In this document: one piece after another, positions 30,641 to 39,115 of the stretch | Position numbering within the stretch: the stretch's first letter is position 1 | How the letters are laid out: every line of letters starts with the position of its first letter | Source of the DNA: a virus | Virus record (IMG/VR): IMGVR_UViG_3300025301_000024 | Span: 1 to 43,712 of that record | Strand: one strand, 5' to 3' | DNA: 43,712 nt | Translations under genes and position numbers: made by a program | The notes under the pieces: model-generated | Seen by the model: only the letters and a program-made list of their open reading frames with translations | The model's database searches: none | What the model was told of the DNA's origin: nothing

Positions 30641-31553
30641 GGCTTTGCGATTCCACGTATCGTGTGTATTGAGAACACCAGCGATTGACCTCGCAGTAAT
30701 CCTCACAGCGAGTGCGCTTACCAAGGCGGTGCTGGATGACGTGATCGCCATTCAACTTGTTGTCAGCAGCCCAAGCGATGGCCTCGTCCATGCTGCTGCA
30801 TACCTTGCTGGCTCGTTTGGCTGTGGCTGATTTAAGCACCACAAATTTATCACTCTGCGCCCACATCTCGGCGTCTGAACATTCAACCAAATCCTGATGC
30901 AGCAACGCGGCATAAGATGCCTGTTGGTGCAGCGCCAATCGCTCCTCCACGTAATCAGCAATTGTGTCGCTCTCCCACATCGGCACTGGCAATTGCAACA
31001 CCGGGCTTTGGGGGTAATCAGCGCGAGTTTTCGCCTGACTGGCGATCCAGTCTCGCAGGATCACAAGAATATAAAGTTCTGTGACTTGCATCCCCTTGGC
31101 TTTTTCAACGAAAAATTTCTGCACTTGCAGTTGCCGATCCCACTCCGGCTTGATGCCGTTCTCTTCATGCTTGGCCGCAAACAGCACCGACCTGACGCTT
31201 GTCACCTTGTAATCAATGACGATGACCGTGCCATCGGGATTGAGGATTTGCAGATCAAGCTGGGTGGAGGTCCGTAGGCCGTTTGGGTGATCCCAAAAAA
31301 TGCGCTCCTCGGCAATGGTGTCATCGCCGGAAGTGGCGAATTGCATCACGGCATGGACGCCACGGCCCAGCACGCCGAAAAATGCCAAGGGCAATGTTTT
31401 CTTGATCTCATCCTTATGCGCTTTTTTCAACTGCATGATCCGGGCGCTGTCAATTATCTGGGTGCCAGTGATGTCCGAATCCCCGGCATCATAGCTATCG
31501 TGCATGAACCCATTGAGAACCTGCGGCGAAATGTAGCCGTCATCCGCTGGCAC
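30627..31553 (-). CDS. PD-(D/E)XK exonuclease, Cas4/RecB-like
   Basis: 308 residues from GTG at 31553, chosen for GGAGG about eight bases upstream and a 14-base overlap with the previous gene. The nuclease core reads: His67 in GRGVHAVMQ, Asp100 in TQLDLQI, the DxK pair Asp114/Lys116 in VIVIDYKVT, and Gln141-Gln143 in DRQLQVQKFF. The C-terminus has a Cys cluster (CEDYCEVNRWCSQY) as in Cas4-type nucleases, where it can hold an iron-sulphur cluster. Likely resects DNA ends for the neighbouring annealing protein. Confidence 0.85.
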   Translation of the reverse strand: MPADDGYISPQVLNGFMHDSYDAGDSDITGTQIIDSARIMQLKKAHKDEIKKTLPLAFFGVLGRGVHAVMQFATSGDDTIAEERIFWDHPNGLRTSTQLDLQILNPDGTVIVIDYKVTSVRSVLFAAKHEENGIKPEWDRQLQVQKFFVEKAKGMQVTELYILVILRDWIASQAKTRADYPQSPVLQLPVPMWESDTIADYVEERLALHQQASYAALLHQDLVECSDAEMWAQSDKFVVLKSATAKRASKVCSSMDEAIAWAADNKLNGDHVIQHRLGKRTRCEDYCEVNRWCSQYTRYVESQSHADA

Positions 31554-31800
31554 GACTGACCCTCCATATCCGCAGGCCGTGTTCCGATTCCTTCGCAAGC
31601 CGAAATTTGTAATGCTGATGCTTTCGTGAGAACCTTGCCAGCCTGATGCGACAGGACACCAGCTTTCGTTCCAATTCACGCTGCGTTGCGGCAGGAACGA
31701 GGATTGAGTCGCCCACTTTCATCTCCCTCAAAGGCAACGGCCCGACCTCAACCCGCTCGCTCAAACGCGGCGGCAAGGGAACGCCCTTTTCGATCTTCAT
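31540..31800 (-). CDS. Small phage protein of the IPLPPR family (paralogue of 28480-28752)
   Basis: 86 residues; first gene of the leftward operon. VPLPPRLSERV, REMKVGDSILVPA, a basic helix (RIRLARFSRKHQHYKFRLAKE) and GLRIWRVSR align in order with the protein at 28480-28752. Soluble and strongly basic. Possible DNA-binding or nuclease-partner role, not shown. Confidence 0.6.
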   Translation of the reverse strand: MKIEKGVPLPPRLSERVEVGPLPLREMKVGDSILVPAATQRELERKLVSCRIRLARFSRKHQHYKFRLAKESEHGLRIWRVSRASG

Positions 31801-31862
31801 AGTCTCACCATAATGTATATTTTATTCATAATGTTGCGTGATTTACAGTCCCAAGTATAGCC
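31801..31862. promoter_or_regulatory. Divergent promoter region between recombination operon and rusA
   Basis: This 62-base AT-rich gap is the only space between two divergent transcription units. It holds two direct CATAATGT copies 18 bases apart (31809-31816 and 31827-31834). The second is part of CATAATGTTGC, which recurs at 43478-43488. TTGCGT with TATAGC about 16 bases later could be a weak + strand promoter. No ribosome site precedes the rusA GTG. Confidence 0.45.
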
Positions 31863-32336
31863 GTGCCTGAGTCCCAAAGTAAAGCCCCGCGTGAGATTTC
31901 GTTTACCGTCCTCGGGCAGTGCTACAGCAAGGCCAATTCACGACAACTCGTCACAATAGGCGGGAAACCGCGGTTCATTAAGTCTCGACCCGCAAGGTTG
32001 TACGTTACTGATTTTCATAAACAATGCCCCAAACTGACACACCTGATGGAAGGTGATTTGGTAGCCGAAATTCATTTGACATATAACAGTAGACGGCCCG
32101 ATCTTGACTGCAGCCTCATACTGGATGCGATGGAAAAATACATTTATCAGAACGATAGACAAGTGCGAGAGCAACACCTATATTGGGACGGAGTGGATAA
32201 GGAAAACCCGAGAGCAGAAATTACAATTCGTGAAAGAAAAGCCCCTTCCAGCATGGAGCCGGAAAGGGCTAAAACGGCAGCGAGGACTTTGCTGCCAAGC
32301 GCAGGGAGAAAACCAAAAATCTCCCCGCGCAGATGA
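31863..32336 (+). CDS. rusA: RusA-like Holliday junction resolvase
   Basis: 157 residues from GTG. FTVLGQCYSKANSRQ matches the RusA N-terminus. RRPDLDCSLILDAMEKYIYQNDRQV, quoted here as its two ends RRPDLD and NDRQV, carries Asp80, Asp82 and Asp98, equivalent to the catalytic Asp70, Asp72 and Asp91 of E. coli RusA. RusA dimers cut four-way junctions, and in phages also trim branched DNA before packaging. It has a Pro/Arg-rich C-terminal extension. Transcribed with the primase-helicase and away from the recombination operon. Confidence 0.85.
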   Translation: MPESQSKAPREISFTVLGQCYSKANSRQLVTIGGKPRFIKSRPARLYVTDFHKQCPKLTHLMEGDLVAEIHLTYNSRRPDLDCSLILDAMEKYIYQNDRQVREQHLYWDGVDKENPRAEITIRERKAPSSMEPERAKTAARTLLPSAGRKPKISPRR

Positions 32337-32381
32337 TTATGAACCAATCGATAAAGGAACACCACCAAAGAGGATATCGCC

Positions 32382-34142
32382 ATGAGCAGGAGTGCTGTCG
32401 AGCTTGCCGTTCAAAACGCCAAACACAACCAAAGAATCCTCTGCCCTGCCTGCGGCCCTACCCGTAAAAAGTCTAAACAAAAAACATTGAGCATCACCGT
32501 CGAGCCTGACGGGACCAAACTTTTTTGCTGCCATCACTGCGATATCAGCGGTCGAATCTCAGAAAAACCGCGCCCCTTAATTGACCCGCTCGATGAATTC
32601 CTGCAATCCGTTCCGGGCCATCCCAACGTCATTGAACTCCCGAGTGCCACACACGACCGCGAGCTTGAGCAGTTCATGGAATCTCGCGGAATCTCTAGGG
32701 AAACCTATCAGAATTTCGGCGTGACCAGCGACATCCGCTGGTTCGATAAAAAAGCCGGTGAACAACTGGCGGTCGGTTTCACTTATGGCGATCCTGCCGA
32801 ACCGAGTGCGATCAAGTGGCGCTCACTGAAAAGCAAAGCCTTTACCCAGACAGGTGCAGCGCAAACTTTTTATGGCCTTGAAAAACTGCCCAAAGACATG
32901 AGCGATATGACCCTCGTTATCTGCGAGGGCGAAATCGATTGTCTCAGCGTAGCGCAGGCATTTTCTGCTACTGATACAGAAGTGGCGGTGGTGAGTGTAC
33001 CGAATGGCGCTCCAGCCAAACCTGTACGGCATGATGATGGCATCAAGTTCAACTACCTGTGGGAGGCAAGGGAATTACTGGAATCGAGTAGCAGAATTAT
33101 CCTTGCCACTGACCACGACCAGCCCGGAGACAATCTCAAGCAGGAGATCGCCCGCAGGGTAGGGCGAGGACGATGCTGGGAGGTTGAATTCAGCACCGAA
33201 CTCAAGGATGCCAACGCGGTCCTGTGCGCCGAAGGCCCGGAACGATTGCGGGAAATTATCGAGGCGGCCACACCAATGCCGCTGGCCGGTGTGTTCAGCG
33301 CCAAGGATTATGAGGAACAGGTGGAGGAAATTTTCGATGCCGGTGGTACAGGCAAGGGCTTGAGTACGGGTTTCAAATCGCTTGATAAAATCCTGACGAT
33401 TGCCCCCGGCTTATACGTTATTACTGGCATGGCAGGTCATGGTAAATCTTCCCTGATAGACAATCTGTTGCTCAACACGAGCGAGCAGCACGGCTACCGG
33501 TGGGCAGTTTGCTCGATGGAAAACCCGGTCCCGATTCATATCTTGAAACTGGCTGCCCTGAAAACGCAGAAGCCATTTTTTGAAGGGCCAACCGAACGGA
33601 TGTCCAAACAGGAATTGCGTGAATCTATAGACTGGATCAACGACCGGTTTTGTTTTTTGGAAAACAAGGACGGGGAAGTCGCCACCATCGATTCCATTAT
33701 CCGCAGAAGCCGTGATGCATTGCTCAGGCTGGGTATCAACGGCTTGTTAATCGATCCTTATAACTTCTTGGAACCTACCAATAAAAACACGAACGAGCAT
33801 CAGGAAATCAGTGCCAATTTGTCAAAAATAATTTCATTTTCGCAGGAAGCGAACCTGACGGTATTTTTTGTCGCACACCCCACCAAGCAATACCCGCAGG
33901 GTGAGAAGGAAAAACCGGTTGATGGAAACGCGATTTCTGGCAGCTATTCTTGGGCGTCCAAGACAGACTTCGGGGTTACGCTGTTTAGGACCAACGATCC
34001 GAACGATCACACGCCTGAAGTCATCGTTTGGAAATCGCGGTTTAACTGGATCGCGCAGCGCGGATCGCAAAAATTATCCTACGATGTTGCGACCGGAAAG
34101 ATGAGCGATATCAGGGATGATTTTGATTGGTCCGTAAGTTAG
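32382..34142 (+). CDS. Bifunctional DNA primase-helicase (T7 gp4-like)
   Basis: 586 residues. A zinc-binding part has CPAC (21-24) and CHHC (50-53). The TOPRIM core has CEGEID (Glu182/Glu184), ATDHDQPGD (Asp244/Asp246) and KDAN (275-278). The C-terminal DnaB-like ATPase has Walker A GMAGHGKSS (349-357), LLIDPYNFLEP as the Walker B strand, and FFVAHPTKQYPQ near the sensor region. It should unwind the fork and lay primers. The usual phage DNA polymerase is not in this window. Its stop overlaps the convergent next gene by four bases. Confidence 0.92.
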   Translation: MSRSAVELAVQNAKHNQRILCPACGPTRKKSKQKTLSITVEPDGTKLFCCHHCDISGRISEKPRPLIDPLDEFLQSVPGHPNVIELPSATHDRELEQFMESRGISRETYQNFGVTSDIRWFDKKAGEQLAVGFTYGDPAEPSAIKWRSLKSKAFTQTGAAQTFYGLEKLPKDMSDMTLVICEGEIDCLSVAQAFSATDTEVAVVSVPNGAPAKPVRHDDGIKFNYLWEARELLESSSRIILATDHDQPGDNLKQEIARRVGRGRCWEVEFSTELKDANAVLCAEGPERLREIIEAATPMPLAGVFSAKDYEEQVEEIFDAGGTGKGLSTGFKSLDKILTIAPGLYVITGMAGHGKSSLIDNLLLNTSEQHGYRWAVCSMENPVPIHILKLAALKTQKPFFEGPTERMSKQELRESIDWINDRFCFLENKDGEVATIDSIIRRSRDALLRLGINGLLIDPYNFLEPTNKNTNEHQEISANLSKIISFSQEANLTVFFVAHPTKQYPQGEKEKPVDGNAISGSYSWASKTDFGVTLFRTNDPNDHTPEVIVWKSRFNWIAQRGSQKLSYDVATGKMSDIRDDFDWSVS

Positions 34143-34420
34143 AGCAATCCGTTGTTGCGCGCAATCGTCACCAGATCGTCAGCCAGCCGCTTGTTTTTTT
34201 CGATGAGGTCATCCCGCAACGCGATCAGATCGGTGCGCAGCGTTTGAATCTGAGGCTGTAATACATCCAAGATCGCTGCCGCTTGGGTTAATCGCTCAAT
34301 GCTCTCCCGGTAGCTGCACTGTGATTCCTCCTGTTGCTGGCGCAACAGTTCGTTGTGCTGATGCCACGCCTGAGCGTTGTCTGAATCGATCAGATCGTCA
34401 TCGTGTTGGTTGTTGGTCAT
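34139..34420 (-). CDS. Small coiled-coil protein
   Basis: 93 residues with RBS AGAGGAAT. Gln/His-rich N-terminus, then a long helix (IQTLRTDLIALRDDLIEKNKRLADDL). Convergent with the primase-helicase. No family recognised. Confidence 0.55.
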   Translation of the reverse strand: MTNNQHDDDLIDSDNAQAWHQHNELLRQQQEESQCSYRESIERLTQAAAILDVLQPQIQTLRTDLIALRDDLIEKNKRLADDLVTIARNNGLL

Positions 34421-34432
34421 TTGGATTCCTCT

Positions 34433-34942
34433 TCATTCAGGGTTAGACATGAGACTCTCAGGATTCAGGCTGACCCTGTGGTCTCGATCATTGAAACATA
34501 CTCGCACGTCACCAAAGTCCATGACGAATAGATCGGTGTAAGGTGAGTTCCAACGAATGGGACCATTCTCTACTGGCGGTTGGGTGCGGACCTGCACGAA
34601 TTCTATTTCGACAGGAAGTTTCGTAACTGCTGTATTTATGCGCTGCCCCCACCACCAGACTAAGTTTCGGCTCGCCTTGAAATCGTCAATAGTATCTCGC
34701 GTGAATACCAAATCATCAATGGTTATCGCAACGTCCAAAATGGTGCTGAAGACTTCTTCAATCTTTTCATTGAGGATTGCTGTGCCCATCCTTCGCAATA
34801 GCGTTCCGGTCCTGACAAACACCTGCGCCATTTCGCTCTGCAGTTCCGCAGTAGTTACCGCTTCACCGCCGAAACCTTCCTCGCCATCAACCGCTGCCAT
34901 GATTTCCATGTCTCTCAGTTCAGCCTTCGTCGGCTTTGTCAT
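34433..34942 (-). CDS. Hypothetical early protein
   Basis: 169 residues from ATG 34942 with AAGGAGGAAT upstream; the frame further upstream has no support. Residues about 30-90 are helical (MAQVFVRTGTLLRRMG, IEEVFSTILDVAITIDDL), and the second half has beta segments (VEIEFVQVRTQPP, DLFVMDFGDVRVCFNDRDHRV). I do not recognise it. It lies in a run of small - strand genes. Confidence 0.6.
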   Translation of the reverse strand: MTKPTKAELRDMEIMAAVDGEEGFGGEAVTTAELQSEMAQVFVRTGTLLRRMGTAILNEKIEEVFSTILDVAITIDDLVFTRDTIDDFKASRNLVWWWGQRINTAVTKLPVEIEFVQVRTQPPVENGPIRWNSPYTDLFVMDFGDVRVCFNDRDHRVSLNPESLMSNPE

Positions 34943-34959
34943 TTGTATTCCTCCTTTTT

Positions 34960-35358
34960 CTAAGCGGCCAGAAACATCCCAATCGTCCCATCGGACCTTA
35001 GCCAGATTTGCTCGATAAAGTAGTGCCATGTGCCAGCTTGATTGAGAACATCCGCGACAGCGCGTTTGGCACTGGCTATGTCCACATAGCCATTAACGAC
35101 CTTGATTTTTTCCTGCGAAACCCAAACCTTGTATTCTTTTTCTACGTTCGGCTTCCAGTTTTTGTAATCGTAGGCTTGTTCGCTGAGAGCATATTCCCCA
35201 TCGGGAATTTCCCCAATGGCCTCGGACCCGACCTTGTTGGTTTCGACAAAAACAGGGTAGCCATCATCAGCAATTTCATCGGACTCATAGCCGATGCTCC
35301 AGTTGATTTGGGATGCTTCGTAATCCCACTCTCGATTGATGTCGTTCAGCAAACCCAT
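34960..35358 (-). CDS. Hypothetical early protein
   Basis: 132 residues with AGAGGAGTG upstream. Trp/Tyr/Asp-rich and acidic (WDYEASQINWSIGYESDEIADDGYP), beta-rich in the middle, ending GTIGMFLAA. No known motif and no membrane segment. Confidence 0.55.
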   Translation of the reverse strand: MGLLNDINREWDYEASQINWSIGYESDEIADDGYPVFVETNKVGSEAIGEIPDGEYALSEQAYDYKNWKPNVEKEYKVWVSQEKIKVVNGYVDIASAKRAVADVLNQAGTWHYFIEQIWLRSDGTIGMFLAA

Positions 35359-35359
35359 G

Positions 35360-35713
35360 TCAATTCACTCCTCTCTCTTCATCTTCTAGGACTTTCTTGA
35401 TAGCTTGGTTTCGGGGAGTCTTGCCTAGATGTCGCAGAGCGAAATAAGCCATCAGTTGATCAACCTCAAACTTTTTCAGCTTCAGAATCCTATAAATAAC
35501 AATGCTTACATCTTCGCTCATGTCTCCGATCTGCGGGTCAACCATAGGCGAACCATCAAGCTCACCAAGTAACATATGAATGAACCTTTTCCTTTCTTCA
35601 CGATTATAATCAGCCATAGCATTGTCGAAGTTAATGCTTTTGTATCCCCTGAACGAACCGTCCGGGTTCTTCACTTCTTCCATATCGTCAAAATTTTCTA
35701 TTCTCGGTTTCAT
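35360..35713 (-). CDS. Hypothetical early protein
   Basis: 117 residues with AGGAGGACAT upstream. Charged and helical (MADYNREERKRFIHMLLGEL, LKLKKFEVDQLMAYFALRHLG). One base separates it from the next gene. Not recognised. Confidence 0.55.
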   Translation of the reverse strand: MKPRIENFDDMEEVKNPDGSFRGYKSINFDNAMADYNREERKRFIHMLLGELDGSPMVDPQIGDMSEDVSIVIYRILKLKKFEVDQLMAYFALRHLGKTPRNQAIKKVLEDEERGVN

Positions 35714-35733
35714 GTCATGTCCTCCTAGTCGTT

Positions 35734-35823
35734 CTAGTCGTTGAAATAAGTGATTGCTAAGGGAAGCAACACCACGCCCATTACAAAAAATGGTTCGGCA
35801 AAAAAATTCATAAAATCAATCAT
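35734..35823 (-). CDS. 29-residue membrane microprotein
   Basis: A short frame from ATG 35823 preceded by GAGGAC, the ribosome site used by most - strand genes here. The product is almost wholly one hydrophobic helix (residues 4-26: FMNFFAEPFFVMGVVLLPLA) with a polar end (YFND). It is tucked between two genes with minimal spacing, which favours real translation. It may be an inner-membrane peptide acting on a host protein. Confidence 0.5.
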   Translation of the reverse strand: MIDFMNFFAEPFFVMGVVLLPLAITYFND

Positions 35824-35826
35824 GGT

Positions 35827-36489
35827 TTAGTCCTCAGTAAGATCATGGCCCATAGCTATCAATGTTGGCCGAAAAAACCCATTGTTAAAGCGTGACATTT
35901 CATCTACCGTAGCTCCTGAAGCAATCGCTTCTGCTACTTTTTTCTTTTTTTCCTCAAAAGCCCGCTCGTGTGTCAATTCTTGCACCCATTCCATCCACGT
36001 TCGCTCCTCAGAATAGCGCCATTGAATGTGGTTGCCCGAGGCTTTTTTTCTGCCGCCCCCGTCAAGGTGAATCCATCCGCCTCGCAGAATCCCGGTGAAT
36101 TCTTGCTGGCCCATCTTCGTTGGTCGGCGGCGCGATCCACCCCAAATCGTGAAGTGACCGCTTACCTTTCGACCTTCCTCTGCCTTGGGCTTGCACTTAG
36201 CTGCGCCGCGGCGCTCATCACGTTCCGCCTCGGTCAGATCGTCCCAGCGTTCGACAAGGTATTCAACGTCGTAAAATTTGACCTCGTTGAACCAAGTGCC
36301 GCCAGAATGATGCCATTCAAACGACGGCCAGAAACCACTCTTGGCAAGGTACATCGCAAGCGTTCGTGTCTCCTTCCAGCCACCTTCGCGCAGTAACTCG
36401 ACGGTCCAGCGTGATAACGGGCGCACCCCATTGCTGTAGGCATCAATGGCGTTGTTGCTCATCCCAAAATCTAAGTCATAGCCAGCCAT
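35827..36489 (-). CDS. Unknown early protein with C-terminal HTH-like module shared with virion protein
   Basis: 220 residues from ATG 36489, supported by GAGGAC upstream. The main part is Trp/Arg-rich (TVELLREGGWKETRTLAMYL, FEWHHSGGTWFNEV, HFTIWGGSRRRPTKMGQ, GWIHLDGGGRKKASGN) and may bind nucleic acid. The last 42 residues (EEKKKKVAEAIASGATVDEM, then FRPTLIAMGHDLTED) are nearly the same as residues 157-198 of the virion protein at 14026-16134, with about 83% DNA identity. Confidence 0.6.
   Translation of the reverse strand: MAGYDLDFGMSNNAIDAYSNGVRPLSRWTVELLREGGWKETRTLAMYLAKSGFWPSFEWHHSGGTWFNEVKFYDVEYLVERWDDLTEAERDERRGAAKCKPKAEEGRKVSGHFTIWGGSRRRPTKMGQQEFTGILRGGWIHLDGGGRKKASGNHIQWRYSEERTWMEWVQELTHERAFEEKKKKVAEAIASGATVDEMSRFNNGFFRPTLIAMGHDLTED
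35830..35955 (-). repeat. 126-bp coding module, copy B (mate at 14497-14622)
   Basis: Reverse complement of this segment aligns without gaps to 14497-14622. It includes an identical A-rich stretch and an identical TTGATAGCTATGGGC stretch. Confidence 0.9.
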
Positions 36490-36491
36490 GT

Positions 36492-36761
36492 TTAGTCCTC
36501 TGAGTCGATTTGTAAATGGAGTTCGCCGTTGAAAAAAATAAACTTCGTGATCCATTTCGATTTTTCATGGTCAACAATTCTGTAGCCATTCTCGTCCTTT
36601 TTAAGCCGTCCATTTTTGTGCTTCTTGTACACATATTCTCGTTCCTGATACTCAAGCGATGACTCAGTGATCAGGTCTGAATCTACAGTCATGCTGTACT
36701 TTGTCTGCACAAAATCCGCGACTGCCTCGATGACTTCGTAAGTTGATAAGCTAATTCTCAT
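36492..36761 (-). CDS. Hypothetical early protein
   Basis: 89 residues from ATG 36761, which has GAGGAC about nine bases upstream; an earlier start at 36788 is less likely. MRISLSTYEVIEAVADFVQ, a Lys-rich middle (YVYKKHKNGRLKKDENGYR) and a short beta end (FIFFNGELHLQIDSED). Not recognised. Confidence 0.55.
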   Translation of the reverse strand: MRISLSTYEVIEAVADFVQTKYSMTVDSDLITESSLEYQEREYVYKKHKNGRLKKDENGYRIVDHEKSKWITKFIFFNGELHLQIDSED

Positions 36762-36784
36762 TTCATTTGTCCTCGTTTGGTTTT

Positions 36785-36812
36785 CCAAGACCGCTGACCT
36801 CTCCAGCGGTTT
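36785..36812 (-). terminator. Hairpin between small zinc protein and next gene
   Basis: ACCGCTG pairs with CAGCGGT around a seven-base loop (about 36791-36811). A strong T run is lacking, so it may be an attenuator or mRNA-stabilising hairpin instead. Confidence 0.35.
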
Positions 36813-36830
36813 CGACTGATAACCAATCAG

Positions 36831-37001
36831 TTACTCGTCAGTTGGAATTAAAAAATCTTGCTTATCAACCATTGCTTTGCATCCAAGGCAAGTTATAGCG
36901 CCCCAAGCAAAGTGATAAACAATTGCATGATGCTCACAAATCGGGCACTGGATTGCTTTTCCGTTAGCCCCAGCCCGCGTGTATCTATCAACCTTTTTCA
37001 T
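36831..37001 (-). CDS. Small zinc-ribbon protein
   Basis: 56 residues with AGAGGAGAAAG upstream of ATG. IQCPICEHHA and ITCLGCKAMV give two C-x2-C pairs 19 residues apart, a typical zinc ribbon. The remainder is short and basic at the N-terminus. First gene of this leftward block, just downstream of a 92-base gap. Confidence 0.65.
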   Translation of the reverse strand: MKKVDRYTRAGANGKAIQCPICEHHAIVYHFAWGAITCLGCKAMVDKQDFLIPTDE

Positions 37002-37093
37002 CACTTTCTCCTCTTGCCCTCTTGGTTTAGCCCTTAATGAAAAACAATCCTATACGAAACAATTGAACATTGCAACCTGGTGCAACAAAAGTG
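37002..37093 (-). promoter_or_regulatory. Gap upstream of the 36.8-34.1 kb block; possible promoter
   Basis: Read on the - strand, TTGCAC and TTGCAA precede TATAGG (about 37047-37052) by spacings near that of a sigma70 promoter. The helicase ends just upstream. Only a loose match. Confidence 0.3.
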
Positions 37094-39115
37094 CTAGCTG
37101 CAATACTTTGCGTAGCACACCGGTCCGATCCCGCGTTCAATCGATTCCTCATTCTCAAGATGGGTGTTGCAGAATCCGCATGTGCCGACCAAGCGCCCAT
37201 AAGCGGCAGCGGCAGCGACGTGATCCTCTACGATGGTTTGCAGTGCCTCACCGATCTGACCGCAATAGAGGCCACCGGGTCGCTGGTTGCCATATCGGTT
37301 TTGGTCCCCGTAGATGGCGCAGTCGGTCACAAACGACCAACCCGAATACTTGCCATCATCGACGTGCCGGATATAAACCTTCAGCCGTGTGTCACCACCC
37401 GGCACGGCGTAACGCCCTGAAGGTATCTGCCGCAGGTCGATCTCACGCACCTCGTCCTTAGCCTCGACGTTGAACGCTTCAGCCAGTTCCTCGATGGTTG
37501 GTGTACGGCTCACCGTTTGCGGCTGTGACACGGCCTCTGGGGACGGTTGAACGTAGGTGTCGAGCACGGTGTCAGTGATGCTCTGTTTACTCACCACCAA
37601 TTCGATGACGCGAGCATCGAGCGAGTGATCGATCACGATGTGCTGACACAAAACGCTGTCACGCTGCCCAATTCGACAAAGTCTATCTTCGGCTTGATTC
37701 AGGCTTCCGCTGACCCAATCCAATTCTGCGAACACGCAAATGCTGGCTCGGATTAGGGTCAACCCAACACCCGCGGCTCCTATGGTACCGATGAACACGT
37801 CGGCTTTGCCGGATTGAAAATCGTCCACTGCGGCTTGCCGGTGATCCTGCGAATGCCCGCCATGAAGCGTCACCACGCTGCGCGAGTCCTCCAAGCCCTT
37901 CTCAATAGCTTCAACCACGTCATGGTGGTGGGCGAAAACCACCACAGGCTCATCGATTGCCAAAAGGTGATCGACAACCGCTGGCACCTTTGCCAGCGCG
38001 GTGGCGTGGCGGACCCTTGAGATTTCCTCAAACCTGACGCGATCACCCTTGCTGATCTCCAGCAAAGCATCACCCATCGTGGCAAACGACGCCTCATCGG
38101 CCAGCACATCGTCGTAGCCATCCGAAGGCAGCACGATCACTTGCCGACGTTTCGCTGGCAGGTCGGGCAGCACCGCTGATTTTTCACGGCGAAGCATGAT
38201 GGTTGAACGCAGCCGCTCGCGCAATTCATCAAGATTCGATGACCCGTCAAAATCCCAACCAAAATTATTTTTGTGGGCGTTGGCGTAACGCTTCGCAAAA
38301 CCCATAAAATTGCCAAATTCTTTCTGATCTAAATATCCGGCAACGGGTTGGATTTCAATGGGCCTATTCGGTATCGGTGTCCCGGTTAAGGCGTAGCGTC
38401 GTTTCGCCTTGATTTTCAGCGCCACCTTGGTGCGGGCCGCTCGGTTGTTTTTTAGGAAATGAGACTCGTCAAACACCACACAGCCCCACGTCCGCGACAA
38501 CAGCGCCGATTTATGTTTGTTCAATACATCGTAGTTGATAATCACTATGTCTGGGTCAGCGGGGAACGGTGTTTTGCCGCCGTTCACCACGGCTATACAA
38601 CGCGGTTCGGCCAGCCATTTTTCAGTCTCGCGCAGCCAGTTTATTTTAAGGCTGGACTTGCAGACGATCAAAACGGTCTTGGGCCGCTCAAGATTCAGCA
38701 ATCCCAAAATTTGGATCGTCTTGCCAAGACCCATCGGATCGGCCAGCAAGACCGATTCATGCTCCGCCAGAAACTTGATCCCGGCGAGTTGGTAAGGGAA
38801 GTATCTCAAGCCGTCAGGCACCGGCACGTCGAACCCTGCGGGCGCTGTGATCGCTTGCGAATCGGCAATGATCGAGGCATCGATTTTTTTGTCGTTCCAC
38901 TTGCTGATCTGCCATTCATCCTGATACTCGTTCCACTTGCTGATCTGCCATTCATCTTTGAATTTTCCGACCGAGTAACCGGCGGCCTTGATCGCCTGTT
39001 TTTCAGCGCGCCAGAATGCCCAAAAGTCATCGGCATTTTCCGGCAGCGGTGACGATGAAACGGTGCGACCGTCGCCAATCGTTTTTGGTTCGGAAAATTT
39101 TAGTTTGAGTTTCAT
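37094..39115 (-). CDS. SNF2-family DNA helicase/ATPase with C-terminal zinc motif
   Basis: About 673 residues from ATG 39115 (GAGGAC upstream). The helicase core begins with FPYQLAGIKFL, then Walker A DPMGLGKT (126-133), INYDVL, DESH box (216-219), ALTGTPIPNRP, VVVFAHHHD, LHGGHSQDHR and the motif VI region QAEDRLCRIGQ. These are SNF2/SMARCAL1-like helicases that translocate on duplex DNA, and several phages use them in replication or recombination. The C-terminus has CGFCNTHLE and GPVCYAKYC, a zinc motif seen in related phage proteins. A 36-bp tandem duplication repeats DEWQISKWN near residue 60. Confidence 0.9.
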   Translation of the reverse strand: MKLKLKFSEPKTIGDGRTVSSSPLPENADDFWAFWRAEKQAIKAAGYSVGKFKDEWQISKWNEYQDEWQISKWNDKKIDASIIADSQAITAPAGFDVPVPDGLRYFPYQLAGIKFLAEHESVLLADPMGLGKTIQILGLLNLERPKTVLIVCKSSLKINWLRETEKWLAEPRCIAVVNGGKTPFPADPDIVIINYDVLNKHKSALLSRTWGCVVFDESHFLKNNRAARTKVALKIKAKRRYALTGTPIPNRPIEIQPVAGYLDQKEFGNFMGFAKRYANAHKNNFGWDFDGSSNLDELRERLRSTIMLRREKSAVLPDLPAKRRQVIVLPSDGYDDVLADEASFATMGDALLEISKGDRVRFEEISRVRHATALAKVPAVVDHLLAIDEPVVVFAHHHDVVEAIEKGLEDSRSVVTLHGGHSQDHRQAAVDDFQSGKADVFIGTIGAAGVGLTLIRASICVFAELDWVSGSLNQAEDRLCRIGQRDSVLCQHIVIDHSLDARVIELVVSKQSITDTVLDTYVQPSPEAVSQPQTVSRTPTIEELAEAFNVEAKDEVREIDLRQIPSGRYAVPGGDTRLKVYIRHVDDGKYSGWSFVTDCAIYGDQNRYGNQRPGGLYCGQIGEALQTIVEDHVAAAAAYGRLVGTCGFCNTHLENEESIERGIGPVCYAKYCS
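38892..38956 (-). repeat. 36-bp period in-frame duplication in the SNF2 gene
   Basis: The 29 bases at 38892-38920 recur exactly at 38928-38956, giving two copies of DEWQISKWN in the protein. Confidence 0.95.
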
